Counted from the first letter of the stretch, positions 39,216 through 50,094 are shown. The stretch: DNA of 64,000 bases from Bacteroidia bacterium 43-41 (GCA_001898165.1 MKTD01000041.1:36298-100297); one strand, 5' to 3'. Notes: a model not told the origin generated them from the sequence alone. A program made the numbers and translations.

Positions 39216-39290
39216 TCGGGGTGGCGGGATTCGAACTCGCGACCCCCTGCTCCCAAAGCAGGTACACTAACCGGACTGTGCTACACCCCG
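39216..39290 (-). tRNA. tRNA-Pro(TGG)
   Basis: Minus-strand cloverleaf: acceptor CGGGGTG pairs with CACCCCG, discriminator A, no encoded CCA. Anticodon arm CCTGC-TTTGGGA-GCAGG places TGG at 34-36. The T arm has GTTCGAATC. 75 nt. Confidence 0.96.
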
Positions 39291-39395
39291 AATTGTTTCT
39301 TTCAAAACGTGGCTGCAAAAGTACAATTTATCCGAATAAGTTCAAAACTTTTCAGCTTTTTTTATTTGTTTAGCTGTTTCAACATTAGAAATGTG

Positions 39396-39403
39396 TAAAT
39401 TTG
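39396..39403 (+). promoter_or_regulatory. -7 element of aspS
   Basis: TAAATTTG. Transcription would begin near 39409, which makes the ATGs at 39408 and 39414 unlikely and points to ATG 39432. Confidence 0.5.
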
Positions 39404-39431
39404 CAGTTTGAAAATGGCAAACGAGCAAAAT

Positions 39432-41195
39432 ATGTATAGAAACAGGACTTGTGGCGAATTACGAATCGCCGACGTAAATAAGGAGGTAACCCTTTCGGGT
39501 TGGGTACACAGAATCCGTAAGATGGGGGGCATGACTTTTATCGACTTACGCGACCGGTACGGGGTGACGCAACTATCGTTTAACCAGGAAATAAACCACG
39601 AGCTTTGTGACCAGGCAAATAAACTGGGGCGCGAATATGTAATCCAGGTGACAGGAAAAGTGGCAGAAAGGTCGAGCAAAAATCAAAATATACCGACCGG
39701 AGACATTGAAATAATGGCAACAGCCATCACTGTTTTAAATGCAGCACAAACACCACCTTTCACCATCGAAACCGAAACCGACGGCGGTGATGACTTACGG
39801 ATGAAATACCGTTATCTTGATTTACGCCGAAACGTAGTCCGCAAGAATCTCGAACTACGTCACAAAATGGCGTTCGAAACTCGTAAATATCTCGATGAAC
39901 GAAATTTTCTGGAAGTAGAGACTCCCGTGCTCATAGGATCAACTCCGGAAGGAGCACGCGATTTCATTGTCCCTTCCCGGATGAATCCGGGCGAGTTTTA
40001 TGCGTTACCACAATCTCCCCAGCTATTCAAACAGTTACTGATGGTATCGGGATTCGATCGTTATTTTCAGATTGTTAAATGTTTTCGCGATGAAGACCTG
40101 CGTGCAGACCGCCAGCCGGAGTTTACACAAATCGACTGTGAAATGTCTTTCGTTCAGCAGGAAGATGTGCTGAATATGTTTGAAGGGCTGACAAAACATC
40201 TTTTTAAAACGCAGAAAGGAATTGATTTGCCCGATTTTCCACGGATGAGCTATGCCGATGCTATGCGGCAATACGGGTCGGACAAGCCTGATATCCGCTT
40301 CGATATGAGGTTTGTGGAAATAAAGGATCTAACAATCGGCCGTAATTTTGGCGTTTTCGATTCATCGGAATACGTCGGGGCCATTTGTGCTCCAGGATGT
40401 GCCACATACACCCGCAAGCAATTAGATGAACTGACGGATTTTGTGAAACGCCCGCAAATTGGCTCCAAAGGATTGGTTTATGTTCGTTACAACGAAGACG
40501 CCACATTAAAATCATCGGTAGATAAATTTTTCTCCGAAAACGATCTGAAATTGTGGATAGAGCGTTGCAACGCTAAGCCCGGGGATTTACTTCTTGTGTT
40601 GAGCGGCGAAACCGAAAAAACACAAAAACAACTTTCGGAACTTCGCCTCGAGATGGGTAGCCGCTTGGGATTACGAGACAAAAATAATTATAAATGTCTT
40701 TGGGTAATCGATTTTCCGTTGCTGGAAAAAGACGAAGAGTTGGGTCGGTTTTTCGCCAAGCACCATCCGTTTACCTCTCCAAAACCGGAAGATATCCCGT
40801 TGCTCGATTCAGATCCGGGAGCCGTTCGCGCCAACGCCTACGACCTGGTAATTAACGGGGTTGAGGTCGGCGGAGGCTCAATCCGTATTCACGATAGTGC
40901 GCTGCAAAAGAAGATGTTTTCCGTACTCGGATTCACCGAAGAACGCGCCCAGGAACAATTTGGCTTCCTGATGAACGCTTTCAAATACGGGGCGCCTCCA
41001 CACGGCGGGATAGCCTTCGGCTTAGACAGGCTGGTCTCACTCTTTGCCGGGCTTGACAGCATTCGCGACTGCATTGCTTTCCCGAAAAACAATTCCGGAC
41101 GGGATGTAATGATTGATGCCCCTTCGCGTGTTGAGCAAGAACAACTGGACGAGCTGGGATTGATTATAGCAACAGCGCGTAGTAGTTGCAGGTAA
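39432..41195 (+). CDS. aspS: aspartyl-tRNA synthetase
   Basis: 587 residues from [16 protein letters not shown]-terminal OB-fold (1-100), class II core with [22 protein letters not shown] (motif 2), the GAD insertion (about 285-415), and [15 protein letters not shown] (motif 3). It charges tRNA-Asp. Full bacterial length. A hairpin terminator follows before the convergent SusD gene. Confidence 0.97.
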   Translation: MYRNRTCGELRIADVNKEVTLSGWVHRIRKMGGMTFIDLRDRYGVTQLSFNQEINHELCDQANKLGREYVIQVTGKVAERSSKNQNIPTGDIEIMATAITVLNAAQTPPFTIETETDGGDDLRMKYRYLDLRRNVVRKNLELRHKMAFETRKYLDERNFLEVETPVLIGSTPEGARDFIVPSRMNPGEFYALPQSPQLFKQLLMVSGFDRYFQIVKCFRDEDLRADRQPEFTQIDCEMSFVQQEDVLNMFEGLTKHLFKTQKGIDLPDFPRMSYADAMRQYGSDKPDIRFDMRFVEIKDLTIGRNFGVFDSSEYVGAICAPGCATYTRKQLDELTDFVKRPQIGSKGLVYVRYNEDATLKSSVDKFFSENDLKLWIERCNAKPGDLLLVLSGETEKTQKQLSELRLEMGSRLGLRDKNNYKCLWVIDFPLLEKDEELGRFFAKHHPFTSPKPEDIPLLDSDPGAVRANAYDLVINGVEVGGGSIRIHDSALQKKMFSVLGFTEERAQEQFGFLMNAFKYGAPPHGGIAFGLDRLVSLFAGLDSIRDCIAFPKNNSGRDVMIDAPSRVEQEQLDELGLIIATARSSCR

Positions 41196-41254
41196 AAGCA
41201 GAGGTATGAAATCGCGGCCGGGTGCATAAAACTGCCTAAGGACCACACAGAAAA

Positions 41255-41280
41255 AACCGGACTCTTTCGAGTATCCGGTT
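41255..41280. terminator. bidirectional terminator between aspS and the SusD gene
   Basis: AACCGGACTC-TTTC-GAGTATCCGGTT with a 2-nt bulge; A-rich on the left and T-containing on the right, between convergent genes. Confidence 0.65.
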
Positions 41281-41348
41281 TCTTCATATAAACTTATTCA
41301 CAAATTTATGAATTCAATGTTATCCTGGTGACCATCACTTTCATCCAA

Positions 41349-43094
41349 TTAATATCCCGGATTCTGTTCTATCAAGTTATTGCTACCCATAGCTTGTTCA
41401 GGGATTGGAAAACGGTTAAAGTAAGCTTTATCCGCACCATCGGCCGGATGATCCCACCATGACTCAGTAGTGTATTTATTCCAACGGATAAGGTCGGTAC
41501 GGCGACGTCCTTCGCCGAGAAATTCGATCATCCATTCATCCAACATACGCCATTCGTCAAGGTTTGAAGCGGTTACAGGGTCAGGATCTCCATCAGGAAA
41601 ATACCGTTTACGCACTTTATTGATCAACGCTGCCGCTCCGGCTTTATCACCCGTACGCATTTTGCACTCTGCCAACATATAATAAGCTTCGGCCAGACGA
41701 AAAACAGGAATGTCCGGATTACCTCTGTATGTTTTTTCGGAGAGCCAGGGTATTGGCGAAAACTTAGCCAGACGAACTCCTGAATTTTCTTCTCCCCAAC
41801 GGGCACCTTCCTTTCCGTGATCGGCTTCGGCTCCTGTCTGCGGAATGATGCGGGCTATCTGGTCAACAAGCACTACTATATCCGTAGGTTTGATTTGCCG
41901 GTTTCCTCCGTGACACACCTTCCCGGTAACAGGATTGATCAACTCGCCAAAGTAGAACATGCCGCGCCATTTGCCTCCTCCCTCATAGGCATTGAGTTGT
42001 TTGCGTATATCCGACTTATGAAATTTAGCAAAAGGGCTTCCTAATCGGTAGGTTCCTTTCGGACTGGCATCCTTACTCCCATACAGATAGGACTTTCCGT
42101 TGACATCGAGCGAAGGGACCAAGCAGTAACCATTATTACGATTACCTATTTCACCGTTATCCCAATATTCGTTCATCCCATAGTGGGCTGAATGAACTCC
42201 TACACTCCGTTCACTCTGAGCATTCTGACTGGGAACCGACCAAATGATCTCGGTTGACCGGTCATTATTAAATCCGAAGATTTTTGTCCAATCATCTTCC
42301 AGTTTGTAAGAGCCATAAACGCCGTCGATAATTTCCTGACAAAGAGCAGCAGCCTCGGCAAACTTATCCTGACGGATATAGGAACCGGCATTAAAGTAAA
42401 GGCGTGCCAACATCAGGGCTGATGCCGCCTGATTGATACTGCCGGTTTCCATCGCCCCTAACTCTGTCTTCTTTGGTAATTTTGGTAATGCTTCTTTCAG
42501 TAAACCTTCAATAAACTCGAATGTTTTCACATCGGTAGCACGTGGTTGTATATCACCCTTGTTTGAAGTGTATAGCGGTACGCCTCCAAAGAGATCCAGC
42601 CCGTGCAGATAGAAGAAAGCCGCCAGCGACTGAAGTTGCATTAAAATGGCATCACGACTTCCCGCGGGAAACTTCAACGCCTCAAAATCCACATACTGGT
42701 CAATGTCATCCTTAGCACTCCAGGTTTGCGCTACGCCCATTGAGAAAGCACGCCATGCGTCATTCACACCAGGAGTAGTGGGTGTGAAGTCATGATGGTA
42801 CATACGCAGGTATGAGCCCCCATCGTACCAGTCGTTATAACGTGATGGAACAAGCATCTCATCTGTTGTAAATTCCTGAAGCCTAACCAACGTGGAATGT
42901 GCCTGATGGTCAGCCATAGTCCACGCCCAGTGGGTAAAAGGGCGTCCCATACGTTGATAAACTTTCCCCTGAGTATCGAAAAATAATTCAGGGGTAGATT
43001 GCGAGAAATATTGTGGCTCTACGCTACATGCCTGCAAAAGAACCGAAACGACCATTACCGTTGCGGCTATTATATATAATTTATACTTTTTCAT
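41349..43094 (-). CDS. SusD/RagB-family nutrient-binding outer-membrane lipoprotein
   Basis: 581 residues. Lipobox with Cys23 (VVSVLLQACSVEP). The TPR-like helical core shows LARLYFNAGSYI and FRLAEAYYMLAECKMRTGD; the C-terminal SusD motif WMIEFLGEGRRRTDLIRW is clear. It is the surface lid of the TonB-dependent transporter encoded 10 nt upstream. Ends its transcription unit; no glycosidase or protease gene follows, so the ligand is unknown. Confidence 0.95.
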   Translation of the reverse strand: MKKYKLYIIAATVMVVSVLLQACSVEPQYFSQSTPELFFDTQGKVYQRMGRPFTHWAWTMADHQAHSTLVRLQEFTTDEMLVPSRYNDWYDGGSYLRMYHHDFTPTTPGVNDAWRAFSMGVAQTWSAKDDIDQYVDFEALKFPAGSRDAILMQLQSLAAFFYLHGLDLFGGVPLYTSNKGDIQPRATDVKTFEFIEGLLKEALPKLPKKTELGAMETGSINQAASALMLARLYFNAGSYIRQDKFAEAAALCQEIIDGVYGSYKLEDDWTKIFGFNNDRSTEIIWSVPSQNAQSERSVGVHSAHYGMNEYWDNGEIGNRNNGYCLVPSLDVNGKSYLYGSKDASPKGTYRLGSPFAKFHKSDIRKQLNAYEGGGKWRGMFYFGELINPVTGKVCHGGNRQIKPTDIVVLVDQIARIIPQTGAEADHGKEGARWGEENSGVRLAKFSPIPWLSEKTYRGNPDIPVFRLAEAYYMLAECKMRTGDKAGAAALINKVRKRYFPDGDPDPVTASNLDEWRMLDEWMIEFLGEGRRRTDLIRWNKYTTESWWDHPADGADKAYFNRFPIPEQAMGSNNLIEQNPGY

Positions 43095-43104
43095 TGTTAC
43101 ACGT

Positions 43105-46100
43105 TTAGAAATTCAATTGAAGACCAAAGGTAAATGTTCGAGTCTGGGGATAAATATTGCTTTTCTTCTCGATGCCGGCATCCCAACCGGTGATATCGAC
43201 TTCAGGGTTCAAACCGGGATACTTCGTCAATGTAAACAGGTTATTCCCTGTAAAATACAGTTTGATATTTTCCATCAACTTCGTATGTTTTTGCATAGGC
43301 AAAGTATAGCCCAGTGTAAGGTTTTGAAGTTTCAGGAAGGTACCGTCATAGAGAAAATAATCAGAAGGCGACGGACGTCCGGTAATTTTGGCATTCTTTT
43401 CAATAGCATCGTAAAGCATATTGCCCTGCACAACATTCCGTAACCCGTACTCTAATTCGATAGCGTTGTAGATGGTATAATCAATCCAGCTTGTAAACGT
43501 AGCGTTTAATGACCAATTCTTATAACTCAGGTTATGTGTCCATCCGACCATAAGAACTGGCATAAAGCTTTTCTGATAAACGCGATCATCTACTTTGCCG
43601 TTGTCAGAGTTAATCACATTGTTATCCTTATTGTATATCTGCAATTTCCCGTCATCGCTAATACCGGCATACCGGTAAAGGAAGAAACTACCTATCTCCA
43701 CATTTTCTTCAATACGGTGCGCGTACTCTACCCAGTTATTGACTCCTGCTCCGTTAATATAGGTTTGATCACCCCAGAGTGATCCAATAAAGGTTTTGTT
43801 ATGGCTCAGGTTCAACGATGTATTGTAGTTCCAGTCATTTGAACGCACAACATCAGCGCCAACTTCAAGTTCCCAGCCACGGTTCTCCATCGTGCCGATA
43901 TTTTTGTACATCACCGACTCGGTGTTAGGGGGTTGAGGCACTTCCACATTGTAAATCAGCCCTTGTATGGAACGTCGATATAGGTCAAACTTACCGTAGA
44001 GACGATTATCCAGCAACGAAAAATCAAGCCCCAGATTCCACTCATGTTTTTCTTCCCATCCGAGCATATCGTTCACATTCTTGGTTACACCATAAGAGTA
44101 AGCCCAAGTACCGTTTGGCAGCAACCAACGTGTGTCTGAACCATACATTTTGGCAGCATAATCAGCGGGAAAACCTTCATTACCTGTTACGCCGTAAGCA
44201 AGACGAAGCTTGAGGTCATTTACCCACGATACGTCTTTCATGAAATTTTCTCTGGACAACCGCCATCCGGCAGAAGCCGACCAGAAAGTACCCCACCGGT
44301 TTTTCACTGAAAACTTACTTGATCCTTCTCTTCGTATAGAAGCGGTAGCCATATATTTGTCTTCATAAGAATAATTGAGACGTCCAAAATAGGCTGCCAA
44401 GCGCTGTGTGATACCTTTTTCCGACTTCATTTCAGCATTACCCTCTTTCAAACGTGATCCTTCACCTATATTCCAGAATTTTACGAGATCGTTAGTAAAG
44501 TCAGCATTCTTCATCGAAAAACTTTCATTATTCCGTTCATAATAGCTATAACCGGCTACAGCATTGACAGTATGCGGACCAAATTCATTGATATAAGAAA
44601 GATAACCGTCGGTATTCAACAGTTCGGTTTTACTAAATTCCAGTTCAGCCCATCCCTTTCGTCCTGCTCTCAGTTCTTCGCGCGAAAACATCGAACGGTA
44701 AAAGTGTCTTTCCCATTGTCGGTTTTCATATGCTAATGTATGTTGATACGACAGCCCTCTGACCGGCAGAATATTCAATTTGACAGATATATCGGGACGA
44801 AACCATTTATCCAATCCTTCATCGGTACGAAGTGCCGCTTCACCAATCTCGTTCATTTCGGTATTATCGCCCGTAGTCCATATATTCCATCCTGTTTGGC
44901 TCTCGGGATCACGCACAGCCTGCGTTGGATTGGCACGCATGATACCTTCAATAGATGGTTTATTTTGGTCTCGCTTTGCCTGTCGGTAATTCACATGTGT
45001 AGAAATGTCCATCCAGCCGTCGAGCACTTTAAACTCTGAGTTAATACGTCCTGCATAATCCTGACGTTCGTCACCCCTTAAAACGCCCTTATTTTCATCA
45101 TACATCACCGAAGCAAAGAAACGGGCCGTTTCCATACCGCCTTGCAGGGTTACGATATGCCTTTGTGAGGTAGGATTGTCGCTCATGGCCTCATCCCACC
45201 AATCTGTATTGTGACCTTCGTCATTCTTCGCCCCTTCATAAGTGGCAATATAGTCGGCTGCATTGAGCAAATTGGGTTTGCCGAATGCCTTTTTAAAAAG
45301 AACCTCACTGGTATAACTCAATCGTAGCTTACCGGGATTGGCTCTTTTGGTAGTGATCAGAATCACACCTCCGGTAGCCCTTGTACCGTAAATAGCACCT
45401 GCCGAAGCATCCTTTAATACGTCGATTGATTGTATCTCTTCCGGCGAAAGGGTACGGATGTCACCGCCCGGCATGCCATCAATGACAATCAGTGGTTCAC
45501 GTGAGGTGTTGATCGATGCCATTCCGCGCAACTGAAAAGTATTGCCCGAGTTGGGGCTTGTCGTTCCCGACATCACTAAACCGGCGACCTTCCCTTGCAG
45601 GGCTGTAGCGATGGAAGATCCTCCTACTCCCTGAGGCAGATCGCTTGCCGACAATGACGTAATGGAACTCGTTACTTGTTTCTTTTGCATCGTCCCGTAA
45701 CCTACCACCACTAACTCATCTAATCCTTTTGTATCTTCCTGCAAAACAACATTCAAAGAAGTTTTACCCACCGTTGAAACTTCCTGGGTAAGATATCCGA
45801 TATAGGATATTTGTAATATAACGTTGTTGTCCACATTGAGCGTGAATTTCCCGTCGATATCCGTAACCGTCCCATTTGTCGTTCCTTTCTCAAGGACATT
45901 GGCTCCAATGATGGATTCACCGGAAGCATCATGAACTATACCGGTAATTTGCTTCTTTTGCTGTTGTTCAATATCTTTAATCGTTGGCTCCGGGGTTTCT
46001 CTTATTATATAGATTGAACGGTCTGAAACAAAATAAGTATTATTGGTAGCACTGAGAAGTTCGTTCAAAATATCCGCAATTGTCTCGTTATTAGCATCTA

Positions 46101-46356
46101 TAGAAACCTTTCTGTCCGCATCAAGTATGTCGTCCTGATAAAAGAAAATAAATTCACTTTTCTTTTCAATTTCGGAGAAAACCTGTTTGACCGTTTTGTT
46201 TTTAAGATTAAGGGATATTCTTACTGATTGGGAATAACTATTGTTTGAGTAACTAAAACCTATACTCAAGGCAAGGCATAAAATTATTAATCTCATAATT
46301 AGGCATGCTCTTCTAATATTAGCTTTTTTTAAACTAATGTGTCGATTTTTTGTCAT
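43105..46356 (-). CDS. SusC-family TonB-dependent transporter with STN signalling domain
   Basis: 1083 residues from Met at 46356 (MTKNRHISLKKANIRRACL), preferred over a Met 78 nt upstream because it gives the usual N-terminus. After the signal peptide an STN domain (VRISLNLKNKTVKQVFSEIE, about 45-115) precedes a carboxypeptidase-like repeat (GIVHDASGESIIGANV), the SusC plug (DELVVVGYGTMQKKQVTSSI) and the 22-strand barrel. The STN domain contacts FecR-type anti-sigma factors in the periplasm; such a gene lies just upstream. Imports an unknown ligand. Confidence 0.94.
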   Translation of the reverse strand: MTKNRHISLKKANIRRACLIMRLIILCLALSIGFSYSNNSYSQSVRISLNLKNKTVKQVFSEIEKKSEFIFFYQDDILDADRKVSIDANNETIADILNELLSATNNTYFVSDRSIYIIRETPEPTIKDIEQQQKKQITGIVHDASGESIIGANVLEKGTTNGTVTDIDGKFTLNVDNNVILQISYIGYLTQEVSTVGKTSLNVVLQEDTKGLDELVVVGYGTMQKKQVTSSITSLSASDLPQGVGGSSIATALQGKVAGLVMSGTTSPNSGNTFQLRGMASINTSREPLIVIDGMPGGDIRTLSPEEIQSIDVLKDASAGAIYGTRATGGVILITTKRANPGKLRLSYTSEVLFKKAFGKPNLLNAADYIATYEGAKNDEGHNTDWWDEAMSDNPTSQRHIVTLQGGMETARFFASVMYDENKGVLRGDERQDYAGRINSEFKVLDGWMDISTHVNYRQAKRDQNKPSIEGIMRANPTQAVRDPESQTGWNIWTTGDNTEMNEIGEAALRTDEGLDKWFRPDISVKLNILPVRGLSYQHTLAYENRQWERHFYRSMFSREELRAGRKGWAELEFSKTELLNTDGYLSYINEFGPHTVNAVAGYSYYERNNESFSMKNADFTNDLVKFWNIGEGSRLKEGNAEMKSEKGITQRLAAYFGRLNYSYEDKYMATASIRREGSSKFSVKNRWGTFWSASAGWRLSRENFMKDVSWVNDLKLRLAYGVTGNEGFPADYAAKMYGSDTRWLLPNGTWAYSYGVTKNVNDMLGWEEKHEWNLGLDFSLLDNRLYGKFDLYRRSIQGLIYNVEVPQPPNTESVMYKNIGTMENRGWELEVGADVVRSNDWNYNTSLNLSHNKTFIGSLWGDQTYINGAGVNNWVEYAHRIEENVEIGSFFLYRYAGISDDGKLQIYNKDNNVINSDNGKVDDRVYQKSFMPVLMVGWTHNLSYKNWSLNATFTSWIDYTIYNAIELEYGLRNVVQGNMLYDAIEKNAKITGRPSPSDYFLYDGTFLKLQNLTLGYTLPMQKHTKLMENIKLYFTGNNLFTLTKYPGLNPEVDITGWDAGIEKKSNIYPQTRTFTFGLQLNF

Positions 46357-46493
46357 ACATTTGTAATGATTTGAATTTGAAACTTTAACTGGTTTTACAT
46401 TTAGATCTTGACCGGAGGATACTGAACCTATCATCCGGTCGCTTTTTTCTCAGAAGTCAGATTTTTTTCATAGGCATTTTTTTTTATAATAAT

Positions 46494-47690
46494 TTAGGAT
46501 TTTATATTTATTGTATAGCTACCGTTGGCATTTTGCCGGTATTTTATAGGTAATGCACGGGATAATTCAGTCAAGAGTTTGTTCAGGTCGTCTTTCAGGT
46601 CGAGTTTCCCGGAACATTTCAATCCGGCTATAGCGGTATCGCATTCTATCTTTATACCGTAATATCGTTCGAGACGGGTGATGATATTTCCCAGTTCTTC
46701 ACTTTCAAACTGATATAATCCTTGCGCCCATAAAATATAGACACTTGCATCTACGTTTTCAACGGAATAGGAGTTCTCCAAATCGGAATACATCTGGTTG
46801 GGAGTTAAAATTATTTCCTTATCCTTATTGTGGGTGTTGGAAGAGATACTTACCGAACCAGATAACAGTACAACATTTTTTATCTTGTCATCTTCATAAG
46901 CCGAGACATTGAACTTCGTGCCCAATACACTGATATCCATCTGCTTGGTTTTTATCACAAACGGACGTTTTTTATCTTCGGAAACTTCTATATAGATTTC
47001 TCCATCTACATAAATCTCCCTCTTTTCTTTGCTGAATTCAGCAGGATATATAAGCCTGCTACCTGCATTTACCCATGCTTTTGTCCCGTCGGAAAATGTT
47101 ATCGAAGAACGTTTGCCATAAGGGGTGATCAATTGGTTATAAAGTGACGACTCCTCTTTGAGAATCAGGTTGTTGTCGGCTTTTATCGCATCGCCTTCAT
47201 ATTCAATGGAAGATTCCGTATTATTTAAAGTAACGGTATTGTTCTCCGACAATATAAGCTTGGTATCGGACGAATAGAGGTTGTTGTTGTCAGGCAATGT
47301 TTGAGCAAAGGTTGCAATATCCTGCACATGGTTTTCTTTATTAAAGATAAAATGTAATGAAATGATAAAGATAGCTATGCTAGCTGCTACAGCTGATATG
47401 CTCAATACAATGCGCCTCGAATTACGCTTTTTCTTTTTGTTGATTTGCGTTTGTAAAGAGGCCAGGCTCCCGGATATTTCCGATCGGGACATTCTAAAAT
47501 CATTAAGCCGTATATTGTCTTTATACAGGACAATAGCCTCCTTTATCGTTGATTCCAGGACTGGATATTCTTTTACAACACTGTTCCAAAACAGCCTATC
47601 TTCTTCACTGTTGAAGAGCTGCCATTTAAGAAAATCCCTGTCCTTAAGAAAATCTACAGCGCTATAGTATTTATATTTTTCTATCTGCAT
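46494..47690 (-). CDS. FecR-family anti-sigma factor
   Basis: 398 residues. Cytosolic N-terminus (1-90), one membrane segment (IVLSISAVAASIAIFIISL, about 95-115), periplasmic FecR domain (TPYGKRSSITFSDGTKAWVN, GEIYIEVSEDKKRPFVIKT) and a C-terminal DUF4974-like STN partner (ERYYGIKIECDTA). It holds the sigma factor until the SusC STN domain signals. Between sigma factor (72 nt upstream) and susC. Confidence 0.95.
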   Translation of the reverse strand: MQIEKYKYYSAVDFLKDRDFLKWQLFNSEEDRLFWNSVVKEYPVLESTIKEAIVLYKDNIRLNDFRMSRSEISGSLASLQTQINKKKKRNSRRIVLSISAVAASIAIFIISLHFIFNKENHVQDIATFAQTLPDNNNLYSSDTKLILSENNTVTLNNTESSIEYEGDAIKADNNLILKEESSLYNQLITPYGKRSSITFSDGTKAWVNAGSRLIYPAEFSKEKREIYVDGEIYIEVSEDKKRPFVIKTKQMDISVLGTKFNVSAYEDDKIKNVVLLSGSVSISSNTHNKDKEIILTPNQMYSDLENSYSVENVDASVYILWAQGLYQFESEELGNIITRLERYYGIKIECDTAIAGLKCSGKLDLKDDLNKLLTELSRALPIKYRQNANGSYTINIKS

Positions 47691-47762
47691 TTATCTTCGT
47701 AGTTCATTATATATACAAACCAGATATTTTTTTATACCCATTTTTCAAAAAAAATATAAAAA

Positions 47763-48353
47763 TTAAGAGAGAAACAATAGAGACAGGCAAATGAATAGCG
47801 TAGGTTCGCTATCCCTTAATCTTTTCAGTGAGCGGGAAATCAACTTTCGGGCGGCATGCTGTGTTATATCCATTATCTCGGCAATTTCTTCGTATCCCAA
47901 TTCCTGTATAAAACGGAGATATATGGCTTCTTTTTGCCGGGTGGTCAAATTCAAGAGAAGAGCATCGACTTGCTGCTTGATAATGGCACGGTCTTCTTCA
48001 TTGATGATCTCATCCAGTACGGTTGTCGTAATGGAAAATTCCATGACATCTTTGGAGATACCGGTTGAGGCTGAAACAGCCTTGGATTTATAAATATTGT
48101 AAAGTCTGTTTTTGAGGGATTTTAGTAAAAAATATTTTAAATGATCGATAGAAGAAAAATTTTTCTCCTCGAAATAGATCTTCAGAAATAGATCCTGAAT
48201 AGCATCCTTTACCACCTCTTTTTCCCCGCCAAGGCTTATTCCATAAGCGTATAAATCATTTATGAAGAATTCATAAAAAAAGGAAAATGCCTCGTTGTCA
48301 CCTTCTATGAATTTTGAAAATAAACGGATATGATCAGGAGTAGCAATGTTCAT
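47763..48353 (-). CDS. ECF sigma factor (FecI-like, Bacteroidetes)
   Basis: 196 residues from MNIATPDHIRLFSKFI. Region 2: VVKDAIQDLFLKIYFEE; region 4: TTRQKEAIYLRFIQELGYEE and IAEIMDITQHAARKLISRSL. A longer start at 48374 would lie at the transcription start implied by the TAAGTTTG at 48383-48390, so the Met at 48353 is chosen. With FecR and the STN-SusC it forms a cell-surface signalling set that controls its own transporter. Confidence 0.93.
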   Translation of the reverse strand: MNIATPDHIRLFSKFIEGDNEAFSFFYEFFINDLYAYGISLGGEKEVVKDAIQDLFLKIYFEEKNFSSIDHLKYFLLKSLKNRLYNIYKSKAVSASTGISKDVMEFSITTTVLDEIINEEDRAIIKQQVDALLLNLTTRQKEAIYLRFIQELGYEEIAEIMDITQHAARKLISRSLKRLRDSEPTLFICLSLLFLS

Positions 48354-48382
48354 TAGTTTTGATGTCGCAAACAAACTTTAGG

Positions 48383-48390
48383 CAAACTTA
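48383..48390 (-). promoter_or_regulatory. -7 element of the ECF sigma gene
   Basis: TAAGTTTG on the minus strand; no TTG at the -33 position. Confidence 0.45.
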
Positions 48391-48771
48391 CATAAAAATA
48401 TCGATTTATAAATCCCGGAACTCTTATTAATTAAAGAGGAGTACTCCATTTATTTTATTATCAATCCATCACTTCCACATGGTACGAGCCCGAAGAGATA
48501 AAACAAGGGATCTTGAGTGAAATGTTCCATGAAATAGCGATAAGGCAAGGATACAAAAAGCTGCCTTCCGGCAGCTTTTTGTAATATCAGATCGAAAAAC
48601 TTTCACTGTACTTTTTCGTGAGGTATATGGAAAAAACGCACCCAGCAGGCCAATACCCTGCTGACCTAATTCCATGAATCCAAAACCGCGGAGTCACCAT
48701 TACTCCAACCACTTCAACAGTGCTGTCTTAATAAATTTTCACCTTATTAAATGATTGCCCATGACATTTTT
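48391..48771. other. intergenic region upstream of the sigma gene
   Basis: About 380 bp between the 3' end of the oxidoreductase gene and the sigma gene. It holds the terminator listed separately. A 68-codon minus frame across 48469-48675 runs through that terminator and shows no protein-like features. Confidence 0.5.
48553..48582. terminator. strong hairpin terminator
   Basis: Perfect 13-bp stem ACAAAAAGCTGCC / GGCAGCTTTTTGT with a TTCC loop and A/T-runs in the stem, so it can work in both directions. It ends the oxidoreductase transcript that reads leftward. Confidence 0.9.
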
Positions 48772-50094
48772 TTAAAGGATGTAACCTTCGGCATAGGTCT
48801 TATTAAACAACCGGTTCTTGTCGGCTTCGGGATCATCTACAAATTTTTCTGCTGCCGGATCCCATTTGATCGGGCGCTTCATTTCGTAAGCGATGTTTCC
48901 GAGTGTACAAACTGTACAACTGCGGTGTCCTATTTCAACCGGCACAACCGGATCGGTTTTCGTTTTCACGGCATTGATAAAGTTTTCCAAATGTGGAACT
49001 TTCGTTTCATAAGCGCCTTTCGTTTCTTCAACCTTAGGAGGTAACAAACTGTCGTCCGAAGCAATGTAATGCCCTCTCGACACTTCAATCCAACCCTTAT
49101 CGCCCCAGAATTTCACCCCTTTCGTCTGTTTTTCGTCAAACGGCTCTTCCGTCATCACCACTCCGTTGGCGTATTTGTACGTAAGGAATTTTGTATCCTG
49201 ATATCCTGCCGGAATAATTTCCACCGGACCACTGTTGTCCATACCCAATCCCCATTGTGCAATATCGAACATGTGAGCGCCCCAGTCGGTAGTGAATCCG
49301 CCACCCAGCTCACTGTACCAGCGCCATGCTCCCCAGAATTGTTCGTTTTGTTCTGGATCAAGCGAGATGGGCGGATCTAATTGTGAGTTGTAATGTACAA
49401 ATTCAGACGGGCCTAACCATAACGGCCAGTTCAGATCGGCAGGAACGGGCTCTTCGGGAAGATCATACGGTTTTGGAGGAGCACCCACGTAAGCGTTCAC
49501 TTTTTCGATTTTCCCTATTTTACCTTCCTGTACCATTTTTACGGCATGCTGGAAATTGGGGTCAGAACGCTGCTGGCTTCCAACAGCAAGAATCACTCCG
49601 TTGTTGCGGACTGCTTTCACCAATTCCTGCCCTTCCCTGATGGTAAATGTCAATGGCTTTTCGAGATAGACGTTTTTCCCGGCATTGCACGCAGCTATGG
49701 CAATAAAAGCATGCCAGTGGTCGGGTGTAGCGATTACAACAGCATCAATGTCCTTGCGTGCAATCAAATCTTTGTAGTTCTCATACACTTCTACTGCTGC
49801 AACTTTCTGTTGTGCGGCATAATGATCATTTACACGTTTCAGAAATCGTTCTCTTTTGATGCCATACACATCACACCCGGCAACAACCTCAACTTCGGGC
49901 ATTCCCATATATCCATTCAACAGATACATGGCCTGCTGCCCTAATCCAATAAATCCCAATCGGATAACTCCATCAACGGCTGCATCAGTTTTTTTGTTCT
50001 GACAAGACGTTACGAACTGCGGAAATACAGCCACTCCAACAGTCCCAATGACTGCCGTTTTCAAAAATTTTCTCCTTGTTAATTGATTACTCAT
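48772..50094 (-). CDS. Gfo/Idh/MocA-family oxidoreductase, Tat-exported
   Basis: 440 residues. Twin-arginine signal TRRKFLKTAVIGTVGVAVFP. NAD(P) fold with LGFIGLGQQAMYLLNGYMG and the conserved EKP at VYLEKPLTFT; IATPDHWHAFIAIAACNAGK is typical. Proteins of this group in Bacteroidetes are periplasmic and act on sugars or glycosides with bound NAD. Substrate unknown. It follows the Crp/Fnr gene on the same strand but has its own TATATTTG. Confidence 0.9.
   Translation of the reverse strand: MSNQLTRRKFLKTAVIGTVGVAVFPQFVTSCQNKKTDAAVDGVIRLGFIGLGQQAMYLLNGYMGMPEVEVVAGCDVYGIKRERFLKRVNDHYAAQQKVAAVEVYENYKDLIARKDIDAVVIATPDHWHAFIAIAACNAGKNVYLEKPLTFTIREGQELVKAVRNNGVILAVGSQQRSDPNFQHAVKMVQEGKIGKIEKVNAYVGAPPKPYDLPEEPVPADLNWPLWLGPSEFVHYNSQLDPPISLDPEQNEQFWGAWRWYSELGGGFTTDWGAHMFDIAQWGLGMDNSGPVEIIPAGYQDTKFLTYKYANGVVMTEEPFDEKQTKGVKFWGDKGWIEVSRGHYIASDDSLLPPKVEETKGAYETKVPHLENFINAVKTKTDPVVPVEIGHRSCTVCTLGNIAYEMKRPIKWDPAAEKFVDDPEADKNRLFNKTYAEGYIL

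Noticed and set aside
39147..39398. Plus-strand frame across the tRNA
   Set aside because: It covers the antisense of tRNA-Pro and the aspS promoter.
48469..48675. 68-codon frame upstream of the sigma gene
   Set aside because: It runs through a perfect terminator hairpin and has no protein-like pattern.
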